The notes: a model not told the origin generated them from the sequence alone. 64,000 nt of DNA from Shewanella marisflavi (GCF_023283925.1 NZ_JAKIKX010000001.1:1-64000); one strand, 5' to 3'; counted from the first letter of the stretch, positions 37,849 to 47,678 are shown. Made by a program: numbers and translations.

Positions 37849-40800
37849 TTATTCCTTGGTGATATCCAGGTTGATCAGCCACCAGGCTCTGGCCTGAATG
37901 TCACCGGCCTCGACCACACCACCACTGCGGTATGGTTTGGCGAAGTGAGTGATTACGATAGGCTTAGCTGTCTGGAAACGTCCCGGATTGACGAACCAGG
38001 CGTTGTAAGGATCTTCCGGATTTAGGCTGACAGTGACCTCTGAACTGACCGGTTGGCTCATGCCCGGACATGTGTAGATGCTATTCGATGCCAGTGGGTA
38101 GGCTACCCGACTGCCATCTTCACACAGACTGGTTTTTTGTAGCCTGAGGGTGATCAGTGTGCAGCTCTTGTAATCGCTGGGATCGATACACACCTGCGTT
38201 ACCATATTGGTGTAGCCACCCTCGAGTTCATCGTCGCCATCTTTGCTCACCGCATCGCTGCGCCCGCCGATAGCGGTAAAGTAGGAAGCGTCGCCGGCGG
38301 CAACCTCTGCCGGTGAGACCAGTTGAAGGTCGCTACCATCGAAGCTCAGGCTGGCCTCTTCGCCAAGGCCGGGCTCAATATCTTTAAGGAATACCTCATA
38401 GTTCAGACTAGTGCTCAGGTAGTTGTCGCCGCCGTCGTCGGTGACAGTGATGCTGAAGTAGTCGTTTTCACGTGAGCGCGGATAAGTATGCAGCGTGAGC
38501 TCGCCGTCAGGGGTGAGCTCGGCATATTCTGGGGATACCTGTAGGGTGAAGGCATAGGATAGGTTACCAAAGGCGTTGGTAAACTCTGGTGGTAATACCT
38601 TACGATCAGGGTAGTAGACGACTGACTGGCTGATCTCATTCAAGCTGAGACCAGGGTGCTTAGCTTTGGCGATGCTGACGTTAAAGTCGCGCGTAGTACG
38701 TTCATAGTTGCGGCTTTGCTCTATCAGCGTCACTTTGGCCATACCTGCAGACTCTATGGTCATGGTACCAGTGTTAGTATTTAGATCAATCACCTTGCGC
38801 GAGGCAAGATCGGCGTAGTAAGTGAGCTGGCTATCGATACCACGTCCCGTTACCGCTGGTGGGGTGAGACTAGCTCCCTGGCCGTAATTTGTGCTCAGTA
38901 GTTGGCTTGCCAGTTTCAGCTCGGGGTTTTCGACGCCCTTGTCGATCACCACATTCAGTTGAGCTTTCTGAGGCAGATGACCAGCATCGCCGCTATCTGT
39001 CACTGTATAGGTCACGTTACCTGCGTTTTGTACCGTCAGGGTAAGTGTAGCCAGGTTGACGCTGACCACATCGCTTTGACCACTTTCCAGGCTAAGACTC
39101 AGGCTGCCAATAGCGCCCGAAAGTGGAATATCGATCGTCTTACCCGGCGCATACTGGGTTCGCACCGAAGAAATAGCCAGACTTCCGTTGAGAGGGGCTA
39201 CGTCGACGAAGAAGCGGCTGCTGGCCGGATGATAGAAATCGTTACCTTTGTCTGTCGCCGTTATCCAGCCTCGGCCGGCGCCAATGATGGTGATCGCCTT
39301 GCTGTCGGCATCCTGACTGAATACGCCGTCACCGTCATTTTCTATCTGGTAACTGACTTCGCCCTGATTGTGGTTGGCTTGAGGAACAAATAGTGTGTTA
39401 GCAGCGTAGTCGATACGGCTATTTTCTACCGCAAACAAGGTGTTGTCTTGTTTGTCTATCTTGACACTGTACTGCTGTTCTTGTGGTGTCCATAGTTCGC
39501 CGCCATCGTCCCGGACTATCACTTCGACCAGGCCGGGTTTGAGGACCTGCATCTGCCCGTTGTTAACATCCAGCGTAATAACATCGGTGGCGCTGGTGGC
39601 GGCCAAGCGGTAACTTAGCTTGCCCTTGGCGCCGACGATTTGTGGCATTAAGGTTTGATTCGCTTGGTATTGAGTGTCTATGTCGAGCGCTTGCAGTGAA
39701 CTGGCCACCCCGGCCTCGACCTTGACCTTAACAGCGCGGCTCGAGCTCAGGTAGTTGCTGTTACCTGCATCTGTCACTTCCACCAGGGTTTCACCCACAC
39801 CTTTGAAGCGATATTCTCCCTGTTCAGCATCGGTGATCTCAATGATATCCTCGGCCGAGCCCGCCTTGATGGCAAAGTGTAGCTTGCCTTGGGCACCAGT
39901 GACCTCGAAGGTTTCGTTCTTGTCGGCGACGAAGCGTGTGTTGATGTCACTGACTTTAAAGGCGAGGTTTTTCGCCTTATCTATCTGTACCTTAAATCGT
40001 TGCGTAGGCACCTGAGCATGGTTTAATGGCGCAACTTGTCGCACCTCAACCTCAGTTTCACCGGCACCAAGAATGTTCATTGCCCCAGTGGTGGGGTGGA
40101 CCTGTACTACCTGAGTGTTAGCGCCTGACGCCAGTTGGTAGAGAGTTTCAGTGGTGGGCGTACCAGTATAGACGGGCAGTAGTTTAGCTCCAAAGATCAG
40201 TGGCTTGTTGGCGATATCTTGAAAGCTGGCATAGGTAGTCTCGGCTGGCGAGATACTGATTTGAAATTCGCGTGAATCGGCTAGGAAGTTACGCCCACCA
40301 TCATCTTTGGCAAGTAGCGTTACGCTGCCACTGCCGACAACCCTGATATTCCCCTGGTCATCGATAGACACCACATTGGCAGGTTGACCGGCGGCCAGCG
40401 CCAGGCTGAGATTGCCTTTAACGCCGCTAATACTGGGGGCCAACACGGCGCCATCCACATAGCCTTGGCTGATATCATTGGTCAATAGCGGTGAACGGGG
40501 AGCCTTATTGATGGTGATGCTAAAACCTTGGTTGACGGATTTTGTCTGGCTGTTGCCGCTGTCGGTTGCGATCAGTTCTGTGGTGCCAGCATTGAGGATC
40601 GTCAGCGACTGTTTATCGGCAGATATCTTGACCACATCGGCAGGGGCACCGCTGACTAATTGATAGCTGATACTGCCTAACTTGCCGGTGATGGCTGGGC
40701 TGAGGTGCTGATCAGGTGCATAGGTTTGCACTAGTTCCTGAACTTGAATGCCTGGATGTGCTTGCTTTTCGGCTTGCGGTGCAGGACTGTCCGAGTCGCC

Positions 40801-40851
40801 TCCGCCACAAGCGGTAAGTATAAGGGTGAATAACAGGGGTAAGTATCTCAT
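37849..40851 (-). CDS. Large lipoprotein with about nine Ig/cadherin-like repeats
   Basis: A 1000-residue surface or periplasmic protein. The lipobox ILTAC (Cys15), followed by GGGDSD, predicts lipidation. From about residue 30 to 815 there are about nine repeats of 85-95 residues. Each has the pattern: beta strand with aromatic, G-x-L-S-Y-x-L-x-S-G, V-V-x-I-D, a GxGxxxVxxxDxGxxNY turn, and a closing F-x-V-x-I-x-K-A strand. Such repeats resemble bacterial Ig-like or cadherin-like folds in adhesins. The last ~185 residues form a different domain with several cysteines. Function is not recognised; adhesion or glycan/mineral binding are guesses. Single gene with its own promoter region. Confidence 0.82.
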   Translation of the reverse strand: MRYLPLLFTLILTACGGGDSDSPAPQAEKQAHPGIQVQELVQTYAPDQHLSPAITGKLGSISYQLVSGAPADVVKISADKQSLTILNAGTTELIATDSGNSQTKSVNQGFSITINKAPRSPLLTNDISQGYVDGAVLAPSISGVKGNLSLALAAGQPANVVSIDDQGNIRVVGSGSVTLLAKDDGGRNFLADSREFQISISPAETTYASFQDIANKPLIFGAKLLPVYTGTPTTETLYQLASGANTQVVQVHPTTGAMNILGAGETEVEVRQVAPLNHAQVPTQRFKVQIDKAKNLAFKVSDINTRFVADKNETFEVTGAQGKLHFAIKAGSAEDIIEITDAEQGEYRFKGVGETLVEVTDAGNSNYLSSSRAVKVKVEAGVASSLQALDIDTQYQANQTLMPQIVGAKGKLSYRLAATSATDVITLDVNNGQMQVLKPGLVEVIVRDDGGELWTPQEQQYSVKIDKQDNTLFAVENSRIDYAANTLFVPQANHNQGEVSYQIENDGDGVFSQDADSKAITIIGAGRGWITATDKGNDFYHPASSRFFVDVAPLNGSLAISSVRTQYAPGKTIDIPLSGAIGSLSLSLESGQSDVVSVNLATLTLTVQNAGNVTYTVTDSGDAGHLPQKAQLNVVIDKGVENPELKLASQLLSTNYGQGASLTPPAVTGRGIDSQLTYYADLASRKVIDLNTNTGTMTIESAGMAKVTLIEQSRNYERTTRDFNVSIAKAKHPGLSLNEISQSVVYYPDRKVLPPEFTNAFGNLSYAFTLQVSPEYAELTPDGELTLHTYPRSRENDYFSITVTDDGGDNYLSTSLNYEVFLKDIEPGLGEEASLSFDGSDLQLVSPAEVAAGDASYFTAIGGRSDAVSKDGDDELEGGYTNMVTQVCIDPSDYKSCTLITLRLQKTSLCEDGSRVAYPLASNSIYTCPGMSQPVSSEVTVSLNPEDPYNAWFVNPGRFQTAKPIVITHFAKPYRSGGVVEAGDIQARAWWLINLDITKE

Positions 40852-41028
40852 TAAGCCTCCAGCTTAAAAAACAGAGGCGGCGAGTATACAGATGTGAATA
40901 ATCTGCTGCAATGCGATGGAAAAATATTGAATTATGCTAATATTGTGTTCTTTATTGTATAAAAATAATATATTCAGGCTATTTTTAATGCATGATTAAA
41001 ATTTAGCAGTTAACTTATTGAGTCGTAT

Positions 41029-41068
41029 AAAAAAGCACCTGATACCCTTAAGGAGTACAGGTGCTTTT
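41029..41068 (-). terminator. Terminator after purD
   Basis: aaaagcacctg (41031-41041) pairs with caggtgctttt (41058-41068); on the minus strand the stem is followed by a T run. It lies 72 nt after the purD stop. Confidence 0.85.
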
Positions 41069-41139
41069 ATGCGATTTTATTGCATGAAAAGTGAGCGTGA
41101 TCTAAGTCTCAACTATTCATGAATAACCCTTTGTGGGTA

Positions 41140-42432
41140 TTAACTCTCCCGGGCGATTGCGCGATAGGCAATATCGGTACGGAAATAGACGTCGTCCCAA
41201 TGGATCTCGTTCACCAGCTGATAGGCGCGTTTCTGCGCCTGAGTCACGTTCTCACCCAGTGCCGTTGCACAAAGTACGCGACCACCGTTAGTGACCACAT
41301 GACCGTCCTTCATGCTGGTGCCAGCGTGGAATACCTTGGCGTCATCATCGCCCAGGCTTAAGCCATCGATCACATCGTGCTTGCGGTAGGCATCTGGATA
41401 ACCGCCTGCTGCCAATACCACACCCACTGCCGCGCGGCTGTCGAACTCGGCGGTGACCTTGTCCAATTCGCCACGGGTAGCGGCCAGGCAAAGCTCAACC
41501 AGATCAGACTTTAGGCGCATCATGATAGGTTGGGTTTCTGGGTCGCCGAAGCGGCAGTTGTATTCCAACACCTTGGCACTGCCATCTGGCGCAATCATCA
41601 GGCCTGCATAGAGGAAACCTGTGTAAACATTGCCTTCTGCTGCCATGCCATCCACGGTAGGACGGATAACATTGTCTATGGTCCAGTCGTGCACCGCTTG
41701 AGTGACCACTGGCGCCGGAGAGTAGGCGCCCATGCCGCCGGTGTTCGGGCCGTTGTCGCCATTGTCTCTGGCTTTATGGTCTTGGCTGCTGGCCATGGCC
41801 AGGATATTGTTACCGTCGACCATGACGATGAAACTGGCTTCTTCGCCCTTGAGGAACTCTTCGATCACCACGCGGGAACCCGCCTCGCCAAACTTGTTGC
41901 CAGCTAACATATCTTCGATAGCTGCATCGGCTTCTGCTTGATCCTGGGCGATGATCACCCCTTTACCTGCCGCCAGGCCGTCGGCCTTGATAACGATAGG
42001 AAAGCCAGTGTTGGCAGTCACTTCAGCTACATAAGCCTTGGCGGGCTCGATCTCTGTGAAGTTCGAGTATGCCGCAGTGGGAATGTTGTGACGGGCCAGG
42101 AAGTCTTTGGTGAAGGCCTTAGAAGACTCTAACTGCGCCGCGCCTTGGGTTGGACCAAAGATAGGCAGCTTAGCCTCGTTAAAAGCATCGACCACGCCGA
42201 GAGAGAGAGGCACTTCAGGGCCTACTATGGTCAGCTCAATGGCTTGCTCTTTAGCAAAGGCTACCAGTTCAGAGATGGCTTCGACGGCAATTTCGACGTT
42301 TTCCAGCTTAGGCTCTAACGCTGTGCCGGCATTGCCAGGCGCCACGAAGACTTTCTCTACCAGTGGTGATTTGGCCGCCTTCCACGCCAGTGCGTGTTCG
42401 CGTCCACCGCTACCAATTACTAATACGTTCAT
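41140..42432 (-). CDS. purD: Phosphoribosylamine-glycine ligase (GARS)
   Basis: PurD joins glycine to phosphoribosylamine with ATP, the second step of purine synthesis. The 430-residue protein starts with the typical VLVIGSGGREHALAWK and contains the ATP-grasp region (about 105-315: KAFTKDFLARH, KADGLAAGKGV), GPNTGGMGAYSPAP and the FRFGDPETQ-like CRFGDPETQ signature. Length is standard. It follows purH by 52 nt on the same strand, the normal purHD operon. Confidence 0.97.
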   Translation of the reverse strand: MNVLVIGSGGREHALAWKAAKSPLVEKVFVAPGNAGTALEPKLENVEIAVEAISELVAFAKEQAIELTIVGPEVPLSLGVVDAFNEAKLPIFGPTQGAAQLESSKAFTKDFLARHNIPTAAYSNFTEIEPAKAYVAEVTANTGFPIVIKADGLAAGKGVIIAQDQAEADAAIEDMLAGNKFGEAGSRVVIEEFLKGEEASFIVMVDGNNILAMASSQDHKARDNGDNGPNTGGMGAYSPAPVVTQAVHDWTIDNVIRPTVDGMAAEGNVYTGFLYAGLMIAPDGSAKVLEYNCRFGDPETQPIMMRLKSDLVELCLAATRGELDKVTAEFDSRAAVGVVLAAGGYPDAYRKHDVIDGLSLGDDDAKVFHAGTSMKDGHVVTNGGRVLCATALGENVTQAQKRAYQLVNEIHWDDVYFRTDIAYRAIARES

Positions 42433-42449
42433 GCTGTATCCTTAAAACG

Positions 42450-42474
42450 GCGCCCGGGCTTGTGGCCCAGGCGC
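42450..42474 (-). promoter_or_regulatory. GC-rich hairpin in the purH-purD gap
   Basis: An imperfect inverted repeat (gcgcc-c-gggc ... gccc-a-ggcgc) is followed on the minus strand by CGTTTTAAGG just before the purD ribosome site. It may be a leaky terminator or a processing signal adjusting purD relative to purH. Confidence 0.5.
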
Positions 42475-42484
42475 GAGATGCAAA

Positions 42485-44074
42485 TTAATGACGGAAGTGA
42501 CGCATGCCGGTGAAGACCATGGCCATGCCATGTTCGTCGGCAGCTGCGATGATCTCTTCATCACGAATCGAACCACCCGGCTGGATGATGCAGCTGATCC
42601 CTGCGGCTGCGGCCGCATCGATACCATCGCGGAAGGGGAAGAAGGCATCGGATGCCATGACTGAACCCACAACTTCCAGGTTTTCATCGGCAGCCTTGAT
42701 ACCTGCGACCTTGGCGCTGTAGACGCGGCTCATCTGGCCTGCGCCCACACCAATTGTCATGCTGTCTTTGGCGTAAACGATGGCGTTAGACTTAACGAAC
42801 TTAGCCACCTTCCAGCAGAACATGAGATCTTTCATCTCGGCTTCGGTCGGCTGACGCTTAGTGACAACCTTGATATCGCTCATCTCAACCATGCCTTGGT
42901 CACGGTCTTGAAGCAGCAGACCGCCATTAACACGCTTGTAGTCTAGGCTTTGGGTCTTAGTAGTCCACTGACCACATTCAAGCAGACGCACATTGGCTTT
43001 GGCTGCAACTACGTCGCGGGCCGCCTGGCTAACGACTGGCGCGATAATCACCTCGACGAACTGACGCTCGACGATAGCGCTAGCTGTCTCGGCATCGAGT
43101 TCACCGTTAAAGGCGATAATGCCGCCGAAAGCCGAAGTCGGGTCGGTTTGATAGGCGCGGTTGTAGGCTTCTAACAGGTCGTTACCGATAGCGACACCAC
43201 AAGGGTTGGCGTGCTTCACGATGACACAAGCTGGTTCGCTGAACTCTTTAACACATTCCAGCGCCGCATCGGTATCGGCGATGTTGTTGTAAGACAGCGC
43301 CTTACCCTGCAGCTGAGTCGCACTAGCGACCGAGGCCTCATCTATGTTTAGATCCACATAGAAGGCGGCACTCTGGTGGCTGTTTTCGCCGTAACGCAGA
43401 TCTTGCTTCTTCACTAACTGGGTGTTGTAGGTGCGTGGGAACTTAGAGTCCTGATGGCACTCATCTTCACTGTGGGCTGGTACCATGGTGCCGAAATAGT
43501 TGGCGATCATGCCGTCATAGGCGGCAGTGTGCTCGAAGGCGGCGATGGCTAGATCGAAACGAGTCTCCAGCGTCGTGCTGCCCTGGTTAGCCTGCATCTC
43601 TTTGATAACGCGATCATAGTCTTTGGCGTTAACGATAATGGTGGTGTCTTTGTGGTTCTTTGCAGTAGAGCGCACCATGGTAGGGCCGCCAATGTCGATG
43701 TTTTCTACGGCATCGGCCAGGGTGCAGCCTTCTTTGGCCACAGTCTCGGCAAAGGGATAGAGGTTAACGGCAACCAGATCGATAGGCTTAATGGCATTCT
43801 GTTCCATCACTAGCTCATCGATACCACGACGGCCAAGGATACCGCCATGCACTTTAGGGTGCAGGGTTTTGACGCGGCCGTCCATGATCTCAGGGTGACC
43901 TGTGTAGTCAGAGACTTCAATGACAGGCACGCCGTTGTCTGCCAACAGGCGAGCGGTGCCGCCGGTAGAGAGCAGTTCAACACCTTGAGCGTGCAGGGCC
44001 TTAGCAAACTCTAAGATTCCGGTTTTATCTGAAACGCTTAACAGCGCGCGACGAATAGGTCTGGCATTATTCAT
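42485..44074 (-). CDS. purH: Bifunctional AICAR transformylase / IMP cyclohydrolase
   Basis: PurH performs the last two steps of IMP synthesis. The 529-residue protein has the MGS-like cyclohydrolase domain (about 1-195: [40 protein letters not shown]) and the AICARFT domain (about 200-529: [27 protein letters not shown] ending in GMRHFRH). Complete and of standard length. First gene of purHD; a region of about 270 bp separates it from the divergent ZntR-like gene. I found no clear PurR box there. Confidence 0.97.
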   Translation of the reverse strand: MNNARPIRRALLSVSDKTGILEFAKALHAQGVELLSTGGTARLLADNGVPVIEVSDYTGHPEIMDGRVKTLHPKVHGGILGRRGIDELVMEQNAIKPIDLVAVNLYPFAETVAKEGCTLADAVENIDIGGPTMVRSTAKNHKDTTIIVNAKDYDRVIKEMQANQGSTTLETRFDLAIAAFEHTAAYDGMIANYFGTMVPAHSEDECHQDSKFPRTYNTQLVKKQDLRYGENSHQSAAFYVDLNIDEASVASATQLQGKALSYNNIADTDAALECVKEFSEPACVIVKHANPCGVAIGNDLLEAYNRAYQTDPTSAFGGIIAFNGELDAETASAIVERQFVEVIIAPVVSQAARDVVAAKANVRLLECGQWTTKTQSLDYKRVNGGLLLQDRDQGMVEMSDIKVVTKRQPTEAEMKDLMFCWKVAKFVKSNAIVYAKDSMTIGVGAGQMSRVYSAKVAGIKAADENLEVVGSVMASDAFFPFRDGIDAAAAAGISCIIQPGGSIRDEEIIAAADEHGMAMVFTGMRHFRH

Positions 44075-44303
44075 TTTAGGTACAGGGTCCAGTGGTTATT
44101 TTAAGGATCTTTCGGAAAGCAGAACAGTTAGTGCCAACTAACCCGGGCGTATTGCTTTCCAAAAGCCCCTCAAATATTTTTACTGCCCATCGCGGCGCGC
44201 GTATTTTAACGTAAAACTGTGTGCCATGCTGTTTTTTTCTGTGCGATTTCACAATACGCCATGGCGAACAAGCCAGCCTGAAAAAATTCCTGCACAATAA
44301 CCC

Positions 44304-44335
44304 TTGACCTTAGATTTAACTCTAAGGTTTATACT
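44304..44335 (+). promoter_or_regulatory. MerR-type promoter with 20-bp spacer
   Basis: TTGACC (44304-44309) and TATACT (44330-44335) are 20 bp apart, longer than the usual 17, the hallmark of MerR-family controlled promoters. The spacer is filled by a perfect palindrome ACCTTAGA-tttaac-TCTAAGGT (44307-44328). Transcription would begin near 44342 and drive the regulator and permease, with metal-induced twisting of the DNA by the regulator. Confidence 0.9.
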
Positions 44336-44374
44336 AGCAATATGACTTTGATGAAATGCTTAGCCGGAGGCGAG

Positions 44375-44851
44375 ATGTATCGTATTGGAGAGTTAGCCAA
44401 GCAGTGTGAGGTGAAGGCCGACACCCTACGTTTCTACGAGAAACATGGCCTGTTATCGCCGTCGATGCGTAGCGACTCGGGTTATCGACTCTATACCGAA
44501 CATGACGCTGAGCGCTTGCGTTTTATCCTGCGCGCCAAGGCAGTGGGCTTTACCTTGTCGGAGATCACTGAGCTGTTATCTATCGATCTGGACAAGTCCA
44601 ATTGGGCCTGTGCGGATGTGAAGGGGATGGTGGATATAAAGTTGGCCAATGTAGAGGAGAAAATCGCCGAGCTGAATCATTTTCGCGTCTCCCTGCAACG
44701 CCTTTCCGATGCCTGCTGCGGTGGTCCTGAGAGCGCCGAACATTGCTCAATACTTGAGGCGCTAGAATCAAACGTCGAAGTGAAGTGTGAAAACCACAGT
44801 CATGATCACAGCGAAACCGAATATAAAACCAGTTGTAAGCTAAAGGGTTAA
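44375..44851 (+). CDS. ZntR-like MerR-family metal-responsive regulator
   Basis: The 158-residue product has the MerR winged helix (MYRIGELAKQ ... DTLRFYEKHGLL ... GYRLY), a dimerisation helix, and a C-terminal metal site. Cys79, Cys114, Cys115 and Cys124 fall at the same positions as the zinc ligands of E. coli ZntR. ZntR's His119 is Glu here, and the tail is Cys/His rich (CENHSHDHS ... CKLKG), so the metal could differ (zinc, cadmium or lead are candidates). Start at 44375: GGAGG lies just upstream, and an earlier ATG at 44342 would coincide with the transcription start. It precedes the permease gene by 3 nt. Confidence 0.9.
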   Translation: MYRIGELAKQCEVKADTLRFYEKHGLLSPSMRSDSGYRLYTEHDAERLRFILRAKAVGFTLSEITELLSIDLDKSNWACADVKGMVDIKLANVEEKIAELNHFRVSLQRLSDACCGGPESAEHCSILEALESNVEVKCENHSHDHSETEYKTSCKLKG

Positions 44852-44854
44852 CCT

Positions 44855-46240
44855 ATGTTGTTATCTAATTTTATCGACCTCTTTCTCGATTCCGCGCCCT
44901 GGCTGCTGTTGGGTCTAGTGCTTGCCGGCATGCTGAAGATGTTTGTGCCTATGGCATGGATGCAGAAGCAGCTGGGGGGCCACGGGATGAAGACGACCAT
45001 TAAGGCGGCCGTGTTGGGCGCACCCTTACCGCTCTGTTCCTGCGGCGTGATCCCCGCTGCAGTGGGTCTGCGCCGTTCGGGGGCTTCCAAGGCGGCCACC
45101 ACCTCATTTTTGGTCTCAACCCCTGAGACTGGTATCGATTCGGTCAGTGTTTCCTATGTGCTGCTTGGCCCCTTCATGGCAATTGTTAGGCCTATAGCGG
45201 CAGTGAGCAGCGCTATCGTTGCCGGTTTGCTGGTGGGCCGTGATGACGACGAGGTGAAAGTGAGCGATACGGCTGAGTCTGCCCGCTCTAACCAAGCTGC
45301 GAGCGATAAAGGCTCCAAGGCAAGCACTAGCTGTTGCAGCAGTAGCAAGCCAGTCGAAAAGCCGCTGGAGAAGCAAGTGTCATCGAGCTGCTGTGGCGAC
45401 AAGTCAAATGCGCCAGTGCGAATGAAGGCGGATGCCTCACCCATGATGATGCGCCCAACGAGCTCAGGTGCTATGGCTAAGCCAGAAGCTTTGATTAAGC
45501 CAGCGGCAGCCACTCAGTCCGCGAGTGGGTCATGCTGTGGGAGCAAGGCAAAGCCCGAGCCGATAAGCTCATGTAGTTCTACTACTGATACGACTAATCA
45601 GAGTAATAGCCAAAGTGAGAGCTGTTGTGAATCGACCAAAGATGTGGCCACTGAGCTCAAGGGTACTTCAGTGCTGGCACGGATGGGCAAAGGTTTGCAT
45701 TATGCCGCCACCGACCTAGTGCGTGATACTACCGTTTGGTTGTTGATTGGTCTTTTCTTTGCCGCATTGGTGCAGACCTATGTGCCAGGGGATTTCATGG
45801 CTAAATGGGGTGACGGCATCTTAGCCATGCTGGTAATGGTGCTGGTCTCTGTGCCCATGTATATCTGCGCTACCGCCTCTACGCCTATTGCGGCCGGGCT
45901 GCTGCTGGCAGGTGTATCACCAGGCGCCGTACTGGTGTTTATGTTGGCGGGCCCTGCGACGAATATCGCTACCTTAGGTGTAGTGACCAAGGAACTGGGT
46001 AAGCGCGCCCTCTATGGTTATCTCGGCGGCGTGTTGGGTGTTGCCCTTATCTCAGGTGTTATCGTTAACTATCTGGTGGAGACCTTCGGTTTTGTGGTGA
46101 TGCCTCAAATTGGAGAAGAGCACAACCTCTTGCCGTCAGTGATAGTTAATGGTTCGGGGATCATCTTGGCCATCTTGATGCTGAGGGTATTGCTTGCCAA
46201 GTTACCCAAGAACTGGTGGCGTCGAGACTGCTGCTCTTAA
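44855..46240 (+). CDS. Putative heavy-metal permease (DUF318/ArsP_1 type) with Cys-pair loop
   Basis: A 461-residue inner-membrane protein of the permease family PF03773. The N-terminal half has helices near 10-30, 50-72 and 100-126 with the family motif PLCSCGVIP (Cys61, Cys63), repeated in pseudo-symmetry by the C-terminal half (helices near 292-310, 320-345, 350-385, 390-420, 430-452). Between them lies a hydrophilic loop of about 140 residues with Cys pairs at 160-161, 179-180, 227-228 and 257-258; the protein ends in CCS. The loop looks like a metal-binding appendage. With the ZntR-like gene 3 nt upstream, metal export is the likely role; the substrate is unproven. Confidence 0.87.
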   Translation: MLLSNFIDLFLDSAPWLLLGLVLAGMLKMFVPMAWMQKQLGGHGMKTTIKAAVLGAPLPLCSCGVIPAAVGLRRSGASKAATTSFLVSTPETGIDSVSVSYVLLGPFMAIVRPIAAVSSAIVAGLLVGRDDDEVKVSDTAESARSNQAASDKGSKASTSCCSSSKPVEKPLEKQVSSSCCGDKSNAPVRMKADASPMMMRPTSSGAMAKPEALIKPAAATQSASGSCCGSKAKPEPISSCSSTTDTTNQSNSQSESCCESTKDVATELKGTSVLARMGKGLHYAATDLVRDTTVWLLIGLFFAALVQTYVPGDFMAKWGDGILAMLVMVLVSVPMYICATASTPIAAGLLLAGVSPGAVLVFMLAGPATNIATLGVVTKELGKRALYGYLGGVLGVALISGVIVNYLVETFGFVVMPQIGEEHNLLPSVIVNGSGIILAILMLRVLLAKLPKNWWRRDCCS

Positions 46241-46260
46241 TGTGATGGTTTAACGAATAG

Positions 46261-46288
46261 AAAAGGCACTCAATAGAGTGCCTTTTTT
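46261..46288. terminator. Terminator after the permease
   Basis: aaaaggcactc pairs with gagtgcctttt around aata, followed by T; convergent with the DUF4382 gene, so usable in both directions. Confidence 0.9.
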
Positions 46289-46310
46289 ATGTTTATGACA
46301 AGGATGTCAC

Positions 46311-47342
46311 TTAGGTCGCTGGAACAAAATCCATTGGGAAGTGACGTTCTGTCGTAGTGCCTTCAGTCACAACGACATCTTGCTCATCAATGTGAAGGAA
46401 GAAAGGTGCTTCGACATCTTCAGGCGTGTTAACTGATTCAGGATCGTCATTTTGTGCCACACAGGTATAGCCAAGGCTGTAGGTACTGGCGGCAACGAAG
46501 CCAAATTCATACTCGTAACCGGTAACATTTTCAGCATCATCGGTAATTGGATTAACCCGTGCAGAGGCAATAGGTGCCACTTGTAACTCAACAACGTCGG
46601 CATCTGGGCGGAAATCTACCATGTTTTCAAGTGCGGTAGCCGTTGGGTAAAGGTAGACGGCTGGGCTGAACTCGGAACCACCGGCAGCCACTTCACATGC
46701 ATCCATTACATCACTACTAATTTGGCCATTGATGGCACCTACTTCGGCGTTGTTCACTAGCTGTACAGCCGTTGGCTTAAGCGTCCAGTAGTCTTTGTTG
46801 CCATGTGGTGCTTGAAGACCTTTAGATAGGTTGAATTCGGCAACAAAGTCATTAACGCCAGCGGCAATGGTGAAGCTCTTGTTGAAGAAGAGACGACCTG
46901 TGCCTTCTTCCTCAGCACCGACGCCGCCACAGCTACCGTTGCTGTTGGTGACCAAGCCAGCGTCCATGTCATCCATAGTTTTGACATAAGAGCTGTTAGT
47001 GTCGGCGACTTCGCTATTCTGCATGTAGATACACATCTGGTATTCACCGACCGGGATGGTTTGGCCGGCAACCAGAGTTTCTATCTCTTGGCCTTGTACT
47101 GTGAGTAGGTCAACATGCTTTAATTCACCATCTTCTGAGACGTCGAATGAGATAGGTTCACCTGCACCTTTTAATACCACCTGCTTGAAGGCAATATTCA
47201 CTACTTTAGCATCGGCAGGGTTGTCTGAGACACCTAGGCTAAAGACGCCTGTTTTTGGTGTTTCAGGAGTATCATCACTACCACCACAGGCGGCAAGTAG
47301 GCTGGTGAGTGCGATGGCGATAATCGATTTTGAATACTTCAT
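46311..47342 (-). CDS. DUF4382-type lipoprotein
   Basis: A 343-residue lipoprotein (lipobox LLAAC, Cys19, then GGSDD). Residues about 33-190 match my memory of DUF4382: G-x-F-S-L-G-V-S-D-N-P-A-D, F-K-Q-V-V-L-K-G and V-D-L-L-T-x-x-G-Q segments, a domain of beta-sandwich appearance often seen in marine bacteria. The C-terminal half is beta-rich with carboxypeptidase-regulatory-like character. No enzymatic motif. Its role is unknown; an envelope or surface function follows only from lipidation. Single gene. Confidence 0.8.
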   Translation of the reverse strand: MKYSKSIIAIALTSLLAACGGSDDTPETPKTGVFSLGVSDNPADAKVVNIAFKQVVLKGAGEPISFDVSEDGELKHVDLLTVQGQEIETLVAGQTIPVGEYQMCIYMQNSEVADTNSSYVKTMDDMDAGLVTNSNGSCGGVGAEEEGTGRLFFNKSFTIAAGVNDFVAEFNLSKGLQAPHGNKDYWTLKPTAVQLVNNAEVGAINGQISSDVMDACEVAAGGSEFSPAVYLYPTATALENMVDFRPDADVVELQVAPIASARVNPITDDAENVTGYEYEFGFVAASTYSLGYTCVAQNDDPESVNTPEDVEAPFFLHIDEQDVVVTEGTTTERHFPMDFVPAT

Positions 47343-47597
47343 AGGTTACCTGTTCATCATGTTGGTTGATCAATTACACGTGACAAGCCCTCCCGAACAG
47401 GAGCGGCAAATCACGTGCGATTGATTTGGATTGTTTTTGTAGGTCTAGCTATAAGGATAGGCGAATACAGGCTCAAGTCCACCGAAAATGGCTTTTAAAG
47501 GTGCACTATGAATAAAGTTTAATTGATAGGGTGGTAAGTACTTACTATAAGCGCCAAGCCTTTGACTATGGTCAAAAAAATTACGGGTTGATTGGTG
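47343..47597. other. Upstream region of the DUF4382 gene
   Basis: About 255 bp between the DUF4382 start and the yebC terminator. It must hold the DUF4382 promoter. The E-box-like CACGTG occurs twice in inverted surroundings (near 47377 and 47413). No gene is seen. Confidence 0.45.
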
Positions 47598-47600
47598 AAA

Positions 47601-47640
47601 AAAAAGCGATTCGTTATTTACGTGAAACGAATCGCTTTTT
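47601..47640 (-). terminator. Terminator after yebC-like gene
   Basis: A perfect 15-bp stem (47601-47615 with 47626-47640), gcgattcg in the core, with A/T runs at both ends, 38 nt after the yebC-like stop. Confidence 0.92.
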
Positions 47641-47678
47641 ATTGTTCAGGCCAGAGTGACAGGCGAGAGAGGTGATGT

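Noticed and set aside
44076..44297. 73-codon minus-strand frame upstream of purH
   Set aside because: Occupies the purH leader region, odd composition and no similarity to any family.
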